A DNA stretch of 64,000 nt from contig NW_019775680.1 of NCBI RefSeq assembly GCF_001039355.2, forward strand, positions 688,279 to 752,278, given 5' to 3'. The notes under the pieces were generated by a model. It made no database searches, was not told the origin of the DNA, and was given only the letters and a program-made list of their open reading frames with translations. A program made the position numbers and the translations under genes. Shown here one piece after another: positions 37,143-47,116 of this stretch (positions are counted from its first letter, which is position 1; each line of letters begins with the position of its first letter). The DNA comes from Lingula anatina (Eukaryota > Brachiopoda > Lingulata > Lingulida > Lingulidae).

Positions 37143-37375
37143 CTAAACAAAAGGCATACATGGTCGATCGATCAGCTTGGCCCGAACAATGGCCAAGACG
37201 GAACGCCAAGCCCGTCGGTCACGTGATGTTTCTGCACAGTTTCTGCTCGTTGTTTCTATCCAGTTTTTGATGTTGTTTAACCAAGAACATTTTGGGCGCA
37301 CGCACCTTCCTTTTCCCTTGGTGACGGCTTGGATAACATTGTTTGAATGGAGCTGTGCCGCTGTATGTTACAAAT
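37143..37375 (-). mobile_element. LINE reverse-transcriptase C-terminal fragment upstream of gene F
   Basis: In one minus frame the sequence reads VIQAVTKGKGR, RPKCSWLNNIKNWI and SRDRRAWRSVLAIV, ending at a TAG at 37143-37145. The pattern R-P-K-x-S-W-x-x-N-I followed by D-R-x-x-W-R is the usual end of non-LTR retrotransposon ORF2 proteins. Related decayed copies lie at about 42065-42252, 46058-46345 and 49945-50120, each upstream of gene G, H or I. Confidence 0.72.
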
Positions 37376-37559
37376 TGAGACGATCGTAGATGAAGGTGTG
37401 ACGTTAATTTTCCTTAACTTAGTCCATTTTCTCATAATCAGGCATTTTAACACCAATCAGATCATTACTGATTACTGATTAGAACATTAGGTCATCCATA
37501 CATAACAAAACGTTTATGAAACATTATTTTTCTGCTCATTTCGGTTTTTCGAGTGGGCC

Positions 37560-37930
37560 ATATGCACAGATGATTGTCAAACCAAATAATATTTATTGAT
37601 TTTGTTACAGATATGAACTTTCCTTATCATACAGTTGTATGGTTGCAGACACAGAATGTTTAATCATTAGACATGCAAATAAAACCAAAAAATACGGTAA
37701 TATTGCACACTGCATGTGGATTAAATCAGTTTTTAATATGGCCCCCGAAAATATGCGTTTTGAATACAGATTCCATTAAAACAAAATTGCTACTATATGT
37801 ACAATACATGTTGCTTGATGAAACAATTGGACATAAGAGTCAAATACCAGAAAGCATGCTCAAAGAATCACCGAAACCATGCCATGCTAGAACAGATAGA
37901 ATCAAAGGCAGGGTTAACATAAAAAGTTGT
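37560..37930 (-). repeat. Block shared with 50340-50680
   Basis: GATGATTGTCAAACCAAATA and CAGAAAGCATGCTCAAAGAA (plus strand) occur in both. In the right copy the minus strand has a 100-codon open frame starting MLALRLVLSVLASHG. Here the matching frame starts MLTLPLILSVLAWHG but stops after 27 codons (TGA in place of TGT). Confidence 0.7.
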
Positions 37931-38437
37931 GCGTAAAAATGATGAATATCACTATTATTGTTGCGCGATTAATACATGATGATGAGATATGAAATTCAAC
38001 GTGAAGGAGAGTAAAAATATGGCAATAGATGAAAATAGAAGTCACATATCCCCTTGGGAAAGTTTCAAAAATAATCTAATCTGTAAAATTAAGGCAAGTG
38101 TGTTTAAAATTATGTAGGTGCATATATCTTTAAAAAGTTTCTAAATGCGTATATGGAATATAGGTAGTGTTGGTTATTTTTGAAAAATGTACCATTCACT
38201 AATTGTAATTACAGTTATCATTACCATTAACAGATGAAGCAGCTATAGCCTCTGACATTACAACTTTGTAAAATAATGCTCATTATATCTGAGTATACAT
38301 AGCGACAGGATATATCATACTAAAGCCTGGAGACATGCGATTTCCATCGGTAAACATATGACTCGGTGTCCTTTAAAATATTTAAGAAGTGTTTATTGAA
38401 CCAAATCCCTCATTCCCATTATGAAAAAATTAATTTA

Positions 38438-38842
38438 TTATTGAGAAAGAGCAACGTTTGCAAGTGGCTCTAAGAACATATTGTAGGGGCTGTTTTCATC
38501 TTCGCCAAACAAAAAATCAACACCTGCTTGAATGAACTCCTCTCTGCTTATTGAGCCATCTCTGTTGATATCAACTGCCTTAAATGCACCTGCCGAGTGC
38601 TCTGTGGGAATTCCCCAACTGTAGAAAAACACTTCATGCTACTTTGAGGATATAAAACTGTCTCCGTCAAAATCATAACTGTTTGTATTGACTGGCAAGA
38701 GCTATTATGATAGTCCAATTACGCAATTCAATCATCAATGCATGCCAAGAATGAGTTATCATCTAAGTTCGTATAAGTTGCAACGCGCTGGGCACATCCA
38801 TTGCCCGAAAGAAAGTGCTGAATTTTCTCAACCAGTATTCGT
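38438..38842 (-). pseudogene. Truncated SCP-like pseudogene 1
   Basis: The C-terminal two EF-hands survive (FFYSWGIPTEHSAG, loop DINRDGSISREE, tail FGEDENSPYNMFLEPLAN plus VALSQ). Upstream in the same frame GAG has become TAG. The first part of exon 3 is deleted so that VNTN joins YDFDGDSF. The remaining exon 2 (EYWLRKFSTFFRAMD joined to AQRVATYTNLD) has lost its calcium loop and its splice donor. The C-terminal extension ties it to gene J. Confidence 0.85.
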
Positions 38843-39210
38843 GCGTGCAAATGATTTAGAAATATCATATATAAAGTACAAGTTAATAAATACACAACAG
38901 GACGGCTTCAGGTCAGCAAGCAGTCATTTACATGTACATTTAACGGCTATGCATAGTTGTATTTTTATCAGTTCTTGACGACGAAGCCAAGAATAATACC
39001 TCTGTTAGGGATAATGAAAGGCGCAGTTTTAAGTGCGTCATTTAAAAGATAGTCTTCCACTTTTTTTTCTTTTTGAAGTACTCATCTTAATATTCGTGCA
39101 ATAAAATTGAACACTTTTAAAGCACAATCTTCGTTTTTGTTGTTTTATTCACTACCCCATGTACTCATGTACATCAGATACACAGTCAATCATGTTAATT
39201 AATTTCAGGG

Positions 39211-39430
39211 AATAGTTTTCGACTATGAAGAATATCTCAGTACCACTACTCCGACTGGATGCGTATCGGTTCTTATAAAAAAAGGCCCACATTTGGAAAA
39301 ATGGTTTTCCGCTGTATACATTTGGTCAATCCTATACAATCTTATACACGTTATTTGATACATGAATGTATATACTAGTAGTTTCGTCGGGGGCTGTACG
39401 AATTGAGCAACGTTTATTTGGATAGGTGCG
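39211..39430. repeat. 220-bp duplicate shared with 42251-42470
   Basis: GGGAATAGTTTTCGACTATG through GCTGTACGAATTGAGCAACG appears again at 42251-42470 with few differences. One copy lies just downstream of gene G, the other about 600 bp upstream of its start. No coding potential. Confidence 0.85.
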
Positions 39431-39471
39431 CCGCTTTCTGCGTAAAATGTCGCATCAATATTTAAGAGCAA

Positions 39472-39625
39472 TTACATATCCTCAATGGGAATTAATAAAC
39501 CCAATCTTCTGACAGATCTCTCTACCTCAATATTCTTAGCACCCTTGTATTCATGAACTTTTTCTCCCACTCTATAATTTTTATAAGACACTTTCACCCT
39601 TCTTACTCGACCATCAGTGCCAAGT
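39472..39625 (-). mobile_element. BEL/Pao-like retrotransposon pol fragment
   Basis: The minus frame reads KLGTDGRVRRVKVSYKN, then VERSVRRLGLLIPIEDM and a stop. A G-x-D-G-x-V-R-x-V-x-V stretch followed by R-x-x-x-x-L-x-L-L is the usual pol C-terminus of BEL/Pao elements. The fragment abuts the 3' end of gene G and replaces the 3' flank seen in H and I. Confidence 0.65.
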
Positions 39626-39637
39626 TTCATGATTTTC

Positions 39638-41653
39638 CTATTCAAGCAGTGGTCCCAGGAAATTTTTGTAAGGGCTGTTTTCATCTTCGCTAAACATGAA
39701 ATCAGTTCCCCCTTGGATGTATTCATCCCTGGTTATCAAGCCATCGCCATCGGTATCCAGTGCCTTAAATACATCTGCCGAGTAGCCCGTCGGAATTCCC
39801 CAACTGTAGAAGAACGCTTTGTGCTCCTTTGGGGAGATGAAACCGTCTCCGTCGACATCATAACCGTCGAAGTCACGGATGATCATATCCAGAAACGAAT
39901 CACGGTAGGTGGTATTAATGACAGCAAGCAGGTCGGATATGAACTCGTCTTCGGATACCTTGTACTCTTCATTATTCTTTGCATCTTTGCCTATCGCCTC
40001 CCATAAATCTACGCGATGTTTCATCACATGTTTTGCCTTGTTTTCTGAAAAAATTAATACCGTGGATTCTTTTATTATAATATTATATTATGGTGGATAT
40101 TAATTAGGAAAAAATCCATTAAATATACTGCTGTGTAAGCTATCTTCATAATGAAATTACCGTCTCCGTCAAAACATTTCAAGATTAGGTTACCATCAAG
40201 GTTCAAATAAATTGCAAGGCGATGGCCACTCAATGCAAAATCTTCCTTTGTTATATATCCGTCTCTGGTTGCATCCATTGCCTTAAATAAAGTGCGAATT
40301 TTTCTCCTCCAGCACTCTGTTCCTTTAACAGTCGGGTAGTCATGAGGCATCTGAAATTAGTGTCACATATGCAATCATATCATAAATTAGATTAAGGTAA
40401 GTTATTTACCTTGTGTGTGGTTTAGTTTTAGGACTATATAGTAAATAAAGATTGACAGAAATTATTTCAAATTATGTTTCAGTTGTGAGATTCCAAGATG
40501 AGAAACGACAATCTGATCATTCAGTAACGTAGCTGCACTTGCGACATCCGCTATGTCCGGCTTGCAAGTGGTTTCCATTACAAAAATAGAGAATGGTATG
40601 GTTAATTCACAAAAAGAAAATATTTTAGCCATAACATCAAGGTACATGTATTATGTAATTATACAATGATGTAAAAGAAACTGCCAGTAGTTATATAGTA
40701 TAGATATATCTGACAGAGCCGGAAAGACTTTTACTACCTGACTGCCAGAAGAAGAAGTACTGCCTCCATGATTTTTCCTACCTACGGCATTGATAAGGTG
40801 CTGAACTAACGCAAGGAAAGTTTTGTTCTTTTTGCATTTCACAAAAATGTTGGATTTTTTTCTTTTTTATTTTAACGTAGATGTATATATTCAAACCACC
40901 AAAATTCATTTTCATGAAAGAACTTAATGATAGCTTCACTACATGAAAGTTTATCTTCTTTCAAGTCAGATAGACAATGTTTAAATCAATTTTTGGTCAA
41001 TCGTGTACAACACATGGATGCATATCGTTAAACGACGGTAGGGCCTTTAATCACCAAATTTATTTCAGCATACCTTTTCTATTTCTTCAGTGTGTAGCCC
41101 AGCTGTGATGATGACAAATTGCGTCACAGCACAACGTCACCTACATATAGATCTGGGGCTTCTTCTTTGCACAGTGGGGAGGGGTGTTTTAGAATGCACT
41201 TTTTTCTACTGATCGATTGTTTTTATGAGATGATATTCGGTTTTAATCTATCTCTCGTGTAAGGTTAAGTGCAGTGCTTTTCTCAAGTTAGAAAAAGTGC
41301 ATTTACTTGCTTATTTCCTTATAAAACCCTGTGACAGATTTATTTCGTTTTTCGTGATGTAAATTCCATTTACTTTTACTTCAAATATTGTAAAACATTC
41401 ATATAATACTATTTGTTCAATCAATGCAGTGCAGTCTGCATCTTTAAAGCATGTATATCAAGTGGATCCGATGGCGCTGTAAAAACATAGTCTATTATCT
41501 ATTTTTTTCTTTTTACCCAAAGTATATTTATATATTTGTTCATTTAGAAAAGGCTTTAGTATGTGCACTCACCATTTTTAGGGAAATGGCCTTCTGTGTA
41601 AAACCTCGAAACACACCTAGAATAAGACGCTTGGAAAAAGTGATTCCCGCCAT
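39638..41653 (-). CDS. SCP-like EF-hand calcium-binding protein, gene G
   Basis: Exons 41653-41573 (27 codons), 40350-40194 and 40044-39638 give 214 residues. The leader lacks one Ser of the usual VFSRGF (here VFRGFTQKA). EF1 loop DATRDGYITKED, EF3 DVDGDGFISPKE and EF4 DTDGDGLITRDE; tail FSEDENSPYKNFLGPLLE. Exon 2 begins with MPHDYP where most copies have TPHDYP. Intron 2 is only 149 bp and open in frame, but the conserved donor and acceptor show it is spliced. Most similar to gene H. Confidence 0.88.
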
Positions 41654-41790
41654 TGATGTTAAGCTACCGTCTGCTGCAGTTTCACAACTCAAATGTACGT
41701 CAAACTAAACCACAGTGCTCTTTTCGACATTATTTCATGACAATGAAGGAAAAAACTTGATATGGTGTGATATGGGTATATAATCTCTTG

Positions 41791-41803
41791 TTTATATAAA
41801 TAC
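41791..41803 (-). promoter_or_regulatory. TATA-like box of gene G
   Basis: GTATTTATATAAA on the minus strand, about 140 bp before the ATG, preceded by a second TATATACC. The same motif recurs at the same distance in H and I. Its conservation could also reflect recent duplication only. Confidence 0.4.
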
Positions 41804-42064
41804 AACACCCTTTTCACCTTATCTGTCAACAGGCATAATGTATTCTGTACGTGCATATGTCTGTGTAGGAAGGCAGATTGTTGATAGTACCTGAAAGTTT
41901 AATATCACCTCACATTGCTACAAGCACATCTGATGCAGTGTATTTAAATAAATGTCTTTAGGTAGTTTGCTGTGTCACTCTCTGGTGGCTTGGTCGGTAT
42001 ATTGTAGTATTCCCTAGGACAAAAAACCAATGCTTTCGCAGCAGCTTCCAGAGTATACCACTGT

Positions 42065-42252
42065 CTAAACAACAGGCATACATGGTCGATCGATCAACTT
42101 GGACCGAACGATGGCCACGACGGAACGCCAAGCCCGTCGGTCACGTGATGTTTCTGTACAGTTTCTGCTCGTTGTTTCTGTCCACTTTTTGATGTTGTTT
42201 ATCCAAGAACATCATGGGCGCCCGCGTCTTCGTTTTCCCTTGGTGTTGGCTT
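42065..42252 (-). mobile_element. LINE C-terminal fragment upstream of gene G
   Basis: A diverged copy of the fragment at 37143, including the coding stretch for the SRDRRAW motif (TCACGTGA on the plus strand at 42141). It is cut at its far end by the duplicated 220-bp block. Confidence 0.65.
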
Positions 42253-42499
42253 GGGAATAGTTTTCGACTATGAAGAATATCTCATTACCACTACCCCGAC
42301 TGAATGCGTATCGGTTCTTATAAAAAAAGGCCCATATTTGGAAAAATGGTTTTCCGCTGTATACATTTGGTCAATCCTATACAATCTTATACACGTTATT
42401 TGATACATGAATGTATATACTAATAGTTTCGTCGGGGGCTGTACGGATTGAGCAACGTTTATTTGGATACACGCTTTCTGCGTAAAATGTCGAGGACAG

Positions 42500-43370
42500 A
42501 CAGGTACATGTAAGCCTATACAAATTTTATTTCAGATGACTTTCATCAAAACATTTTAATGCTTTTAGTGGATGACATAAACCATTTTACCATGCAGCCA
42601 TGCATCACCAACTTAAGCTGACCTTATGACTGTTGCAACATGGTATATGTTGACACTTATCTAATCTAATATAAAATCAGAACATCCATCAAGGGTATAC
42701 ATTTTATTGTTACGTTTTTAACGCGTGTTCGCTGTGTTAAGTACACAAGAAGTCGGCGTCAGGACAGTAAGCATTATTTTTATCTGCTGTGGGTATATAC
42801 ATGTTTACTGTATGGAATGCATACTGGGGTATGAAAATACACGATGGGAAATATGTAATTATACAAACCAATAAAAACAGTTACCAGTACTTATATAATG
42901 GAGGTACTTCTGGCTGAGCCAGAATGGCTTTTGCTACGTAATTGCCAGAAGATGCAGCGCTATCTTTACCATTTTTCTTCTATACACGGTATAATAATAT
43001 TCTGAGCTAACGCCAGCAACGAGTCGTTCTCTTAGCACTTCATTTTAACGCCTTATTTTTCATCAGTTTATTTTAGGTGGAAGTTAGCATGGCCTTTGTA
43101 AATACACGTTACGGTTTGGTTCCCAGGTGGTTTCTTACTGGGAAACCTGTCATAAAGTGTTTTTCATCTTCAATTTTGTCTTTACGATGCGGTGACAAGG
43201 TGTGTTTGTATATCTACATATACATTACCTATTTCAGTGTGTATTTCTTTTTTCCTTTTTTTTTTTTTCACCATCACTTACAACATTTTTTCGTTCACGG
43301 ATACATTTTTTTAATTGGTTCAGTTCTTAGCTTGCATTTATCCTCAAGTTTACTATGCCAGGCTTGTTTG
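42500..43370. other. Intergenic between G and H
   Basis: No gene recognised. Contains a pyrimidine-rich stretch at about 43240-43270. The plus open frame 43077-43376 has no support. Confidence 0.5.
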
Positions 43371-43384
43371 GACTAATGATTTTC

Positions 43385-45651
43385 CTATTCTAGCAGTGGT
43401 CCCAGGAAATTTTTGTAAGGGCTGTTTTCATCTTCGCTAAACATGAAATCAGTCGCTCCTTGGATGTATTCATCTCTGGTTATCAAGCCATCGCCATCGG
43501 TATCCAGCGCCTTAAATGCCTCTGCCGAGTAATTCGTCGGAATTCCCCAACTATAGAAAAACGCTTCGTGTTCCTTTGGGGAGATGAAACCGTCTCCGTC
43601 AATATCATAACCGTCGAAGTCACGATTGATCAAATCTGGAAACGAGGCACGGTAGGTGGTGTTAATGACAGCAAGCAGGTCAGATATGAACTCGTCTTCG
43701 GATGCCTTGTACGCTTCATTATTCTTTGCTTCTTTGCCTATCGCTTCCCACACATCTACGCGATGTTTCATCACCTTTTTTGCTTTGTTTTCTGAAAAAA
43801 AATTAAACCATGGACTCTTTCACGATAATATTATGTTATTGATGGGGATTTGTTTTGCGAATAATTCCATTAAATAAACACTTTTTATGCCGTTAGCGAT
43901 CTTCATACTGTTCATAAGTTACCATCGAGGTTCAAATAACTTGCAAGGCGATGGGCACTCATTTTATATTCTTCCTTTGTTATATATCCGTCTCTGGTTG
44001 AATCCATCGCCTTAAAGAAAGTGCGCATTTTTCTCCTCCAGTATTCCGATCCCTCAACATTTGGGTAGTCATGAAGCGTCTGAAATAAGTGTCACAGATG
44101 TAGTCATTGCATTAATTAGATTAAGATAAATTATTACCCTTGTGTGTGATTTAGTTTTAGGACCACAAAGTAAATAAAGATTGACAGAAATAATTTCAAA
44201 TTATGTTTCAGTTGTGAGATTCCAAGATGAGAAACGACAGTCTGATCAGTCAGTAATACCCCCTTTACACTGGAAGGCGTCCTTTCTGCGACCATGAAAT
44301 TTGGCATCGCTGTGGTCTTAATAAGGAGGAACGAGTATTGATTTTGTATCAGAATGAATGCTCAATGATCGGCCAGCTGTCGGCACGTAAAGTATTATAA
44401 TTTTTTAACTCTCAAATGGGGCCGTACTGCTGGACGCAGAAAGGACGCCGTCTATTGTAAAGGGGGCTTAACGTAGCTGCTGTGTCCGACTAAGTATAGG
44501 TACCTTACAAGTGGTTTCCATTACAAAAATCGTGAATAGTTTGTTAATTCATAAAAAGAAACTATTTTAGCATAATGCCAAGGTACACGTATTATGCAAA
44601 TATTTATAAAAAATGATTTTTTTACAAGAAGAGATTGGATGTCTTTATTTATTCTATTATTGATACAAAGAATTAAAAAATTACGATTTTAAGAGATTAC
44701 TTTTCAAATGGTCTTGTTTGGGCATCCGGTTATCCAAAAGATACATTTCATAACGTGATTTTTCCTTGAGAACATTTTTAATTCGTTGGTTGATATGAGC
44801 CGTGCTACCACGCAGACAAAGATCATCAATTTTAAGCAGATGTTATGCTTGTCGCTAATGGGCTATGCTGCTGTGACAGAAATGGTAGTCCTAGGAATGG
44901 AAATCCCATATGATTTCTGCATACCAGAGTTAGTCGGAGTGTTGGGGTTAGTATAATAGATCGAATATGTAACCAGTACAAAGTAATAGGGAGCGAACCG
45001 GTGGCGGATTTAGATGAGTGGTCAGGGTGGTCCTGACCCCCCCCCCCCTTCGATTTCTGAAGAAAAACGTCCCCTTTTGAATTTAGAATATTGACTAGCT
45101 GAATTATAGTTCTAAACAATATCAAATTACACCGTCCGCCCTCTAAAATACCAGCAGGTCCCGAACCCCACGCCAACCGGGGGTCTATCTCGCATCCCCG
45201 GACCCCCTTCATATAATCCTGGATCCGCCCCTGCGGACTATGGTTCCTAGCAGACTACCATTCCCGCCAGACTGCATAATATAGATAAATTGAATCCAAA
45301 GCACCCATCACACTTGCATTTTTATCATTTACATGTACATGATGTAAATTCCATTAACTTTAAGAATTCAAACATTGTAAAAAATCACATCGCTCTATTT
45401 GTTCAATAAGTGCAGCGCAGTCCACATCTTTTACACATGCAATTATACCTAAGTTGACCCAATGGCACTTTGAAATCAAAGAGTCAATTCTCTACATTTT
45501 TCCTTTTACCCAAAATATATGTTTATACATATGTTCATTTAGTAAAGGCCTTAGAATGTGCACTCACCATTTTCGGTGAAATTGCCTTCTTTGTAAAACC
45601 TCGAGAAAACACGCTTAGAATAAAACGTTTGGAAAAAGTGATTCCCGCCAT
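43385..45651 (-). CDS. SCP-like EF-hand calcium-binding protein, gene H
   Basis: Exons 45651-45568, 44079-43923 and 43791-43385 give 215 residues. Leader MAGITFSKRFILSVF...RGFTKKA, no acidic residue. EF1 loop DSTRDGYITKEE (Glu at position 12, where the other genes have Asp or Ala), EF3 DIDGDGFISPKE and EF4 DTDGDGLITRDE; tail FSEDENSPYKNFLGPLLE identical to G. Exon 2 begins TLHDYPNVEG. Intron 2 is 131 bp, the shortest in the array. Intron 1 holds two MITEs, one nested. Confidence 0.88.
44258..44470. mobile_element. MITE, gene H intron 1
   Basis: CCCCCTTTACACTGGAAGGC...GTCCTTTCTGCG at the left is inverted as CGCAGAAAGGACGCCGTC...GTAAAGGGGG at the right: about 30-bp inverted ends on a 212-bp element. 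Genes F, G and I lack it at this position. Confidence 0.85.
44999..45233. mobile_element. hAT-like MITE nested in another MITE
   Basis: GGTGGCGGATTTAGATGAGT at the left and GGATCCGCCCCTG at the right match the element at 18677. It interrupts the inverted relative of the F intron MITE: TGACAGAAATGGTAGTCCTA lies before it, and ATGGTTCCTAGCAGACTACC after it. Confidence 0.7.
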
Positions 45652-45783
45652 TGGTGTCTAGCTGTCGTCTGCTGTAGCCTCACAACTCGAATGTACGCCA
45701 AACTAAACCACAATGGTTTTTTGACATAATTTTATGACAACTAAAGGTAAACCTTGATGTGATGTGGGTATATAATATCCAGG

Positions 45784-45795
45784 TTATATAAATAC
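45784..45795 (-). promoter_or_regulatory. TATA-like box of gene H
   Basis: GTATTTATATAA on the minus strand, about 135 bp before the ATG at 45649-45651, in the same relative place as in G and I. Confidence 0.4.
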
Positions 45796-46057
45796 AACAT
45801 CCTTTTCACCTTATCTGTCAACAGGCATAATGTATCTGTACGTGACGGAATGTCTGTGTAGCAAGGCAGATTGTTGATAGTACCTGAAAGTTTAATATGA
45901 CCTCACATTGCTACAGGCACATCTGATGCAGTGTACTAAAATAAATGTCTTCATGTAGTTTGCTGTGTCACTCTCTGGTGACTTACTATATTATAGTATC
46001 CCTTAGAACAAAAAAAAAACATTCCTATCGCAACAGCTTCCAGAATATACCATTTGT

Positions 46058-46345
46058 CTAAACAAAAGGCATAAATGGTTGATCGATCAGGCGCCGTGCT
46101 TGGCCCAAACGATGGAGATGACGAAATGAGCATAAAAATCATAGCTTTAGCAACAGCTTCCAGAATTTATAATTTGATTAAACGAAAATCACGCTCGACC
46201 CAAACGGAACCTCAAGCCCTTCGGTCACGTGATGTCTCTGCACAGTTGCTGGTTGTTGTTCCTGTCCAATTTTTTGTGTTTTTTATCCACATACGTCATG
46301 GGAGTTTGTGTCTTCGTCTTCCCTTGGTGTATGCTTGAACAACAG
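46058..46345 (-). mobile_element. LINE C-terminal fragment upstream of gene H
   Basis: Diverged copy of the 37143 fragment with an extra internal segment of roughly 100 bp that repeats CAACAGCTTCCAGAAT from its own flank. It retains TCGGTCACGTGATGTCTCTG. Confidence 0.6.
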
Positions 46346-46466
46346 TTTTTGAATGGAGCTGTACCGATATATGTTTTGATTTATGGGCTTTGATTTTCTT
46401 AGCTTCTCATAATCAAGACCTTTCTTACACGAATCAGTTGGGACAAAATAACAAATTGTTTTCATG

Positions 46467-46692
46467 ATCACTCCATGATCCTTTGGGGAGATAAACCGTC
46501 GCCGTCAAGATCATAATCGTTTGTATTAACTGCCATAAGTTATTTTGATAGTGCAAATACGCAATTCAATCATCAATGCATGCCAAACCTTACCACTTAA
46601 GTTCACATAGCTGGCAACGCGCCTAAATTTGTCCGAAAGAATTTCTCCATCCAGTATTCCGAGCCCTTAAAAATCGGGTTATCGTGAGATGT
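46467..46692 (-). pseudogene. Truncated SCP-like pseudogene 2
   Basis: Exon 2 keeps its acceptor (46692) and donor (46594) but is 99 nt instead of 157, with the EF1 loop deleted and the frame lost. Only the start of EF3 survives (VNTNDYDLDGDG, then a one-base deletion), and the C-terminal half is gone. It shares with pseudogene 1 the junction GCAATTCAATCATCAATGCA and the VNTN deletion, so both come from one already broken ancestor. Confidence 0.8.
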
Positions 46693-47116
46693 CTGTAATG
46701 AGTGCAAAACATGTAGTAATGTCACAAATAAAGTACAAATTAAAAAATACAAAACATGTCAGCTTCAGGTCAGCAATTACATTTTTACGACGATGGCAAG
46801 AGTAATATCTCCATTATGGTAAATTAAATGCGTTGTTATATGTGAATCTTTTAAAAAATAGTTTTCCCAGTTTTTTTTAAGTATATATATATATTAATAT
46901 TCGTGCAATAAAAAGTAAACACTTTTAAAGCACAAACTTTGTTTTTGTTGTGTTATATTCACCATCCCATGTGCTCCTGTACATTAGATGCATGGTCAAT
47001 CATGTTAATTCATTTCAGAGAATAGTTTTCGCTTGCATTTTTTTAGCTTGCATTTGCCCTCAAGTTTACTATACCAGGGGTGTTTTAAACCTCTGATTCT
47101 AAGTTTCGTGATTTTC

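Noticed and set aside
37205-37240. Conserved TCACGTGATGTTTCTG upstream of F, G and H as an E-box promoter element
   Set aside because: The stretch lies inside a LINE reverse-transcriptase C-terminal reading frame (SRDRRAW). Its conservation is explained by duplication of that fragment, and gene I has lost the core.
40075-40194. Extension of gene G exon 2 into intron 2
   Set aside because: The GACG/GTAAC donor at 40194 is conserved in every copy, and the extension sequence is not shared.
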